From Amyelois transitella (lineage: Eukaryota > Arthropoda > Insecta > Lepidoptera > Pyralidae), in NCBI RefSeq assembly GCF_032362555.1, contig NC_083534.1, forward strand, positions 1,268,001 through 1,332,000: a DNA stretch of 64,000 nucleotides, read 5' to 3'. Positions within the stretch are counted from its first letter, which is position 1. Every line of letters starts with the position of its first letter. The translations under genes and the position numbers were made by a program. A model generated the notes under the pieces. The model was given only the letters and a program-made list of their open reading frames with translations. It did no database searches and was not told the DNA's origin. Of the stretch, positions 59,001-64,000 are shown piece after piece.

Positions 59001-62000
59001 CTATACCTATCACTCACCGTGCAGCGCCTGCCTCCTCCTCAGCTTGTCTCTGTGCGCCCGGCAGTAGGCGGCCAGCATGGGCAGTATGGCGGAGTGCGCG
59101 GGGGGCGGCGGGGCGCGGCACACGGCGCCGCCCGCGCCGCCCCCCGCCGCGGACACGGCGCGCGCCGTGTGCCCCCCCGCCTGGGTCGCCCACGCGTCGC
59201 AACAACGCTTCATACTGAATTAGCAAGAATAATCGGTTTCGTAGATTTGTTTTACAAGTCTAACAGTTCTCAGTAAAGCTCTTATTGTGAAACATCGTGA
59301 GGAAACCTGCACATTCAGGCAACTGGTTGTGTAACCATGACGGGTTACACAACCAGTATACCAATACGGGTTGGGTTCCCCTGCAAAGGTTGCGGAGGTC
59401 AGATGAGAGTCGTTTTGTGTAAAAACCTGACTTATACTCTCTGACGTGACGTGAGGTTTGACGTGATAATTGAACCGTGATTTACGTTGGCAGATAGAAG
59501 TATTTTCATGTCAATATTTACATCTTTATTCCTTATGGGGTAGGCAAAACCAACAACCTTCAAAGAACTTCAGCTGTACGGTTTGGGTAATGATGGAATT
59601 GAGGTTAAAAATAGTAACAGGTTGGTAGGTAATCGCCTACAAAAAAATACCTTTATAATACCTAGTTGCCTTTTACGACGAAAGAATGGAATGGTCCTAT
59701 TTCAATGTGCCGGGATCCACACAGCACAATTACAATTGACGACATTTCATTTTTTTCAAGATCATAAATAAAAATAACTGTTTCCTAGTTTTATTAATCA
59801 ATATCTATAGATCCAAAAAATATCAATTTATTTTTCAATCGATTTATTATTGACAAAATTAATAAAATCCAATATCAGGGCTGTGACGTAATCTCTACGA
59901 CGAAGAGAAATTAGTTACGTATCGTGATCTTCTGCTGCTAGCTTCAATTCATCAACTGAGAGTCTTGTTATCTCTCAACTGCCAGGGAAAATAACATTTA
60001 TTTCACATACATAAACATAACCTCTTACGTAAAATTTTGATTTTTGTATCCATGTTTTTTTACCGACATGTTAAAACAACATAACAAAGATAAAATTAAT
60101 GAAAACAAAATAACAATTCATAAGTACACAAAGCACCTGCTGTCAGTGTCAATAATGTATTTTTTTAAGCTAGAAAACATTGGCAAAGTTATTAAACTCT
60201 TTATTTCATACACCATTGCGTCGTTAAGTAAGTCGTGATTGTATGTGTGTATGTACGTATGTACTTTAAAACTAAATAACTCACCCCATAAGCTCATTGG
60301 AGACCTCCGCACACCCTTTATGAAGCTTCGTGGTGAGCGAACACAGCGCAGTCAGTTTCTGTTCCAACGACGTCAGGTAATCTTCTATACACGTGAACTC
60401 TGGATCTTTCACCCTGAAAAATTCATACATATTATAAAATTGTTACCAACCAGTGGGGGGTCTGACGCTGAATGAGGACTCGTATTAAAAAAAAATATAC
60501 ATTTCATATAGATAGGCTTACAAACTTGGGATTATTTTTTAGGCGATGGGCTATCAACCTGTCACTATTTGAATCTCAATTCTATCATTAAGCCAAATAG
60601 CTAAACGTGGCCATTTAGTCTTTTCAAGAATATTGGCTCTGTCTACCCCGCAAGGGATATAGACGTGACTATATGTATGTATGTCTGACGCTAAATGAGG
60701 ACTCGTATTAAAAAAAATATACATTTCACAAAATGAGCATTTCCTAAACTGAGCATTTCGCAAAATGAGCATTTCACAAAATGAGCATTTCACAAAATGA
60801 GCATTTCCCAAAATGAGCAATTTTCCAAACTTTTGCCTGTACACTCACTCCATGACACTCCAAGTATCACTCCAGGTTCTCTTCTGAAAATTGAAAATGT
60901 AACATAAATGTGAACTAACCTCGCTCCGTTCGCTGGCTTCGCCTCTCCGCTGCCGTACAGAGCGCTGCTCAAACCCCACAAATTGAGAGCGCTGCTCTCA
61001 CTTTTGAAAATCTGAGACAATATAACTTTATGATTTAATACCGTCAAAAAAAAAGTAAATTTTTAGTCTTGAAATTACCAAAAAGGCCATGACTTTTTTA
61101 TTTATTCTTTACTAGCTGTGCCCGCGACTTCGTCCGCGTGAAATAGTTATATTATTTTGTTAAATAGTTTATTTTGGGCATCATTGAAGGCCCTCAAGGA
61201 TGAATAACTTTCCCCATTTTTTTTTCCACATATTCCATTATTTCTTTGCTCAGCGTGATGTTATATAGCCTAAAACCTTCCTCGATGAATGGTCTATTCA
61301 ACGCAAAAAGAATTTTTCAATTCGAACCAGAAGTTCCTGAGATTAGCGCGTTCAAACAAACAAACAAACTCTTCAGCTTTATAATATTAGTATAGATTGT
61401 AACAACTGTTGTAAAGTACAATAGGCGGACTCAATGCTAATAGCATTATCTAACAGTCTACCATTGGGTTGAGCAAAGAACCTTTGCGTGGGTTTATTTA
61501 TTCAGAATTTGATTAAAATATGCATCTAATTACCTTATCCAGTTCCTCATCAGGCATCGTGACGAACTGACGGAAGTCATCACTGTGCGTCAATATAGGA
61601 TGCTTAGCGACACGGTCTGCGAATAAAAAAACATTTCATTGATTTATTTACATATGTATTACACACTATTATTTATATATGTCACAGTCAAAACTCTTAA
61701 CCAGTCAAAAGTACTATTGACTAGCACTTAACCAGTCAAAAGTACTATTGACTAGCAAAATCAGTTAAAAGTACTTTTGACCGTTGCTGCATGAAGCAGG
61801 TACGCGCTCTTACTAACAAATAAGTAGTCGTATTCTTTTCGGACATTGTTCTCAGACGCGACATGCATGTGATAGGTTCGAAGGGTGATCGCGAGCGCAG
61901 CGAGCGATCACCCTTCGAGTGTTAGGTATTTTTTTTGTAAACCACCCAAAAAGCTTTTTTGTTGCTAGTCAAAAGTACTTTTGACTGGTTAAGAGTTTTG

Positions 62001-63724
62001 ACTGCAACATATATATATAAAAAAGTAAATGTATATATGAATATATATAAGCATAACATATAATAACGTCTATGCGGGTATATACCCTTGCGGGGTAGAA
62101 AGAGCCCACAGTCATCAAAAGACTGAAAGACCACGTTCAGCCGCTTGGATTAATGATAGAATTGAGATTCAAATAGTGACAGGTTGCTAAGCCACCGCCT
62201 AAAAGAAAACCGGGAACCACACCTTTCTGAGAAAAAAGCGTAATTACTATATATAACTTACCGACACACACTACTACAAACCTAAACATTTGAACGTTTT
62301 CGAGACTGTCTACCCCGTAAGCAAGTATACTGGTCAGTAAATAATACAGTAAATGAGTTAGCCTCGAAGTAACGATACTATATTTTATAATAAATACTTA
62401 TATATAGATAAACATCCAAAACCCAGGCCAATCAGAGAAAGTTCGTTTCCCATCAGGCCCTGGCCGGGTGTCGAACCCCGAACCTCCCGTGTCCAAGACA
62501 GGCATACTACTGCTGGGCCACAGAGGTCGTCAGTCAGACAGTTACATAGATAGAATACGAACCAAGGAACGCGTTGAGTCCCAAAGTCCTGATAGCGACA
62601 AAGGAGGCCGAGTATCTGTCAAGCTGTTGTCGCGCCGAGTGCAGTGGGGGCAGCGGCGGGATCGCCAGCAGCGGATACGAGGACGTGAGACGCTGGTGGA
62701 GCACCTGTTTCGATATAAGAAACACAGTTTATAGACAATTTTTGTGAATAAAACAAAATGTTATTTTTCATTTTTAATGACTAACATATGTATTTGTATG
62801 CCAAAACATTTAGATTTAACAAAATGGGTGGCAGCAGTGGGATAACATACATACATACACATACATAAAATCACGCCTCTTTGCCGGAGGGGTAGGCAGA
62901 CTACCTCTTTCCACTTGCCACAATCTCTGCATACTTCCTTCGCTCAATTCACATTCATAACTCTCTTCATGCAAGCTCGGCGGTTTCGGGTACTTTTGAC
63001 CTGACCCTTTACCAGGACGTCCTTAATTTGATCAAGATATGTACGTTCGTCTAGGTCTTCGTAACATATGTATTTGTATGCCAAAACATTCAGATTTAAC
63101 AAAATGGGTGGCAGCAGAGGGATAACTAAATTATTATTATTTCTAGAGGCCGCCCGCAACTTCGTCCGCGTGAATTGAATCCCGCAAGAACTCCGGGATA
63201 AAGAGTAGCCTATATGTTATTTTGGGTCTTCAGCTACCTACCTACATACCAAATTTCATCGTAACAAACATCCATACTGACATTCTGACATACTCACAAA
63301 CTTTCGCATTTATGATATTAGTAGGAAAAAGGCTCTTATTATGTGATACAAGAATATAAAAACTAAAAATAACAAAGGCTTTTTAAGAAAATAAAATCAG
63401 TGTGTAACATTGCGTTCATAATATTACTTTTGTGTTCCTATCTTGAGGTCAACTCGTTACAAGTAGTCTTTTTATTTATTGATAAGTGTGTGTGTGGAGA
63501 AGAAGAATAGGGTGTTCCGCCACTTTCTGGCTGATGGTACGCAAGATGTGGTCTACAATCAAACAATCAAATCGTAGTCTGAAGTAAATATAGTTGTAAC
63601 GAACCTTAAAGTGGTTGTACCGTCTCCGAACGCTGGGCGGCGACTGCCACCGTGCGCACACGCAGCGCACGCGGTACGTCACGTACGTCTCCAGTGTCGA
63701 CATCTGTTTCATTGGTGCGTCCAC
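56034..63724 (-). CDS. SNX7: SNX7/SNX30-type sorting nexin (PX-BAR), 5' end beyond window
   Basis: Sorting nexins with PX and BAR domains bind phosphoinositides and curved endosomal membrane. Exons in translation order: 63724-63605, 62704-62563, 61616-61534, 61011-60920, 60413-60285, 59214-59018, 56983-56941, 56343-56034; phases agree throughout. The first two hold the PX domain (METYVTYR-like TLETYVTYRVRC, VRRRYNHFK, then IPPLPP and RYSASFVAIRTLGLNAFLDR); 61616 continues VAKHPILTHSDDFRQFVT; later exons hold the BAR helices (IEDYLTSLEQKLTALCSLTT, ILPMLAAYCRAHRDKLRRRQ, LEQASEALRSELSDW, LMDLADGQVNRHTQSLKSWE). Compared with human SNX7/30 some 25 residues of BAR helix 1-2 are missing between 60285 and 59214, so one short exon was probably not found. 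The BAR exon is followed by a large tandem array. Confidence 0.9.
56385..56755 (+). mobile_element. SINE tail and SINE-like repeat in SNX intron
   Basis: Plus SINE 3' end (56385-56485) finishing in a (GT)n run, then the GCTGCAGTGCAGTTTGTTAC-type repeat (56540-56755). Confidence 0.6.
57053..57230 (+). mobile_element. tRNA-headed SINE, head lost
   Basis: Starts at GGCCAGGGCATCATGAGAAA and keeps the complete 3' end (TTTGTCCCGTATATATAC), between SNX exons 56983 and 59018. Confidence 0.7.
57338..59090 (-). repeat. 14-unit tandem array of SNX BAR-exon 3' end plus donor
   Basis: ATGGGCAGTATGGCGG recurs at 57343, 57464, 57589, 57710, 57835, 57956, 58081, 58206, 58331, 58452, 58577, 58702, 58827, 58952 and 59077. 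Units are 121 bp (TATATCACTC) or 125 bp (TATACCTATCACTC), otherwise almost identical. On the minus strand each has the exon end coding MLAAYCRAHRDKLRRRQALH, the donor G|GTGAGTG and 26-30 bp of intron. Only the rightmost copy joins the acceptor at 59215. Confidence 0.95.
59018..59214 (-). CDS. SNX7: SNX BAR-domain exon
   Basis: Acceptor GCTAATTCAG, then MKRCCDAWATQAG, a Gly/Ala-rich linker and HSAILPMLAAYCRAHRDKLR, ending CAC G|GTGAGT in phase 1. The next exon (56983-56941) supplies CC to make Ala and continues SYVAGNTSDDLHNR. Confidence 0.85.
59285..59730 (-). repeat. dispersed repeat and degraded SINE, inverted
   Basis: 59285-59440 is the inverse of the GAGTCAGGTTTTCACACGAA family. 59515-59730 is an old minus SINE copy. 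Both lie in the SNX intron where a BAR exon may be missing. Confidence 0.5.
60510..60690 (+). mobile_element. abundant SINE, plus orientation, head lost
   Basis: In the SNX intron 60414-60919. TCTGACGCT(G/A)AATGAGGACT occurs on both sides (60459 and 60684), probably a long target duplication. Confidence 0.75.
60734..60830. repeat. 18-bp tandem repeat AAAATGAGCATTTCRCAA
   Basis: Five to six units with single-base changes in the SNX intron. Confidence 0.8.
61110..61395 (+). mobile_element. Helitron-like lepidopteran repeat
   Basis: Complete copy with an extra TTATTTTGTTAAATAGTTTA duplication near its start; in the SNX intron 61012-61533. Confidence 0.7.
61685..62004. mobile_element. 320-bp MITE with ~40-bp inverted ends and inner hairpin
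   Basis: Ends CAGTCAAAACTCTTAACCAG (then TCAAAAGTACT) are inverted at the right edge. The CCAGTCAAAAGTACTATTGA block is tandemly repeated at the left. An internal hairpin has 14-bp arms at 61879-61892 and 61904-61917 (CGAAGGGTGATCGC). It sits in the SNX intron between 61616 and 62563. Confidence 0.8.
62060..62530 (-). mobile_element. SINE fragment and tRNA-headed SINE, both inverted
   Basis: 62060-62220 is a partial abundant SINE. 62345-62530 is an inverted tRNA-headed SINE whose head abuts the donor of the SNX exon ending at 62563. Confidence 0.7.
62850..63062 (-). mobile_element. LINE 3' fragment with long flanking duplication
   Basis: Inverted copy of the reverse-transcriptase tail. AACATATGTATTTGTATGCC through GGGTGGCAGCAG(T/A)GGGATAAC occurs both before it (62785) and after it (63062), a ~66-bp direct repeat too long for an ordinary target duplication. 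Confidence 0.75.
63148..63333 (+). repeat. GAGGCCGCCCGCAACTTCGT repeat
   Basis: Complete copy ending CATTTATGATATTAGTAGGA, in the SNX intron 62705-63604. Confidence 0.6.
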
Positions 63725-63767
63725 CTGGAACAAAATCCCAACTTTTGTTATAAATTCAAAGGTGAGT

Positions 63768-63925
63768 TGAGATTCAAATAGTGACAGGTTGCTAGCCCAT
63801 CGCCTAAAAGAAGATTCCCAAGTATATAAGCCCATCCCTTAGTCGCCTTTTACGACATCCATGGGTAAGAGATGGAGTGGTCCTAATCTTTTTTGTATTG
63901 GTGCCTGGAACCACACAGTTACTTT
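63768..63925 (-). mobile_element. abundant SINE, minus, tail lost
   Basis: Starts TTGAGATTCAAATAGTGACA and ends with the inverted head (GTGCCTGGAACCACACAG), upstream of the first SNX exon visible here. Confidence 0.75.
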
Positions 63926-64000
63926 TATTTCATGGCATAAAATTGGGAATGATGTGGGCATGACGTTGATTTCATTTACTCTTATCTTTTCAAATGACTG

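Noticed and set aside
57319-59276. Many plus-strand open frames of 74-88 codons with identical sequence
   Set aside because: Antisense shadows of the SNX exon array; they repeat because the DNA repeats.

Overview
The window is nuclear DNA from a lepidopteran (moth or butterfly). Genes are split into many short exons with AT-rich introns. Introns and intergenic DNA are packed with SINEs, LINE fragments, MITEs and Helitron-like repeats of the kind typical of Lepidoptera. No rRNA, true tRNA, CRISPR array or bacterial gene was seen.

Five conserved host genes can be rebuilt exon by exon. From left to right: a SOCS5/Socs36E-type suppressor of cytokine signalling (minus strand, 3' end at 4427, 5' end unresolved); the DEAH-box splicing helicase DHX15/Prp43 (plus, 17391-32270, 14 exons, complete); the mitochondrial nucleotide-exchange factor GrpE/GRPEL1 (minus, 34973-39969, 6 exons, complete); a PHOSPHO2-type HAD phosphatase (plus, 40419-52089, 5 exons, complete); and a SNX7/SNX30-type PX-BAR sorting nexin (minus, 56034 to beyond the right edge, partial). 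SOCS and DHX15 are divergent, as are GRPEL1 and PHOSPHO2 (449 bp apart). DHX15 and GRPEL1 are convergent, as are PHOSPHO2 and SNX. The genes belong to different pathways (JAK/STAT and receptor signalling, spliceosome recycling, mitochondrial import, small phosphate esters, endosomal sorting), so this is ordinary gene neighbourhood rather than a functional cluster.

The most unusual signal is structural. In three of the five genes, short segments that straddle an exon/intron boundary, splice site included, have been tandemly copied into the adjacent intron. Cases are the SOCS SH2 exon (donor repeated at 136 and 130 bp), DHX15 exon 9 (donor repeated at about 143 bp), DHX15 exon 8 (acceptor side) and the SNX BAR exon (14 extra donor-bearing copies in 121/125-bp units). 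A second signal is an 8-residue-per-unit minisatellite directly after the SNX stop codon. It stays open in the same reading frame for about 190 codons and ends in non-repeat, protein-like sequence.

The repeats include an abundant SINE of about 255 bp whose 3' tail matches the tail of a LINE present in the same window, a tRNA-headed SINE, a MITE family with CAGGGTGAC ends, a decayed pogo/Tigger-type element with TA target duplication in DHX15 intron 8, and several strong inverted repeats. Repeat family names used below are descriptive labels, not database names.
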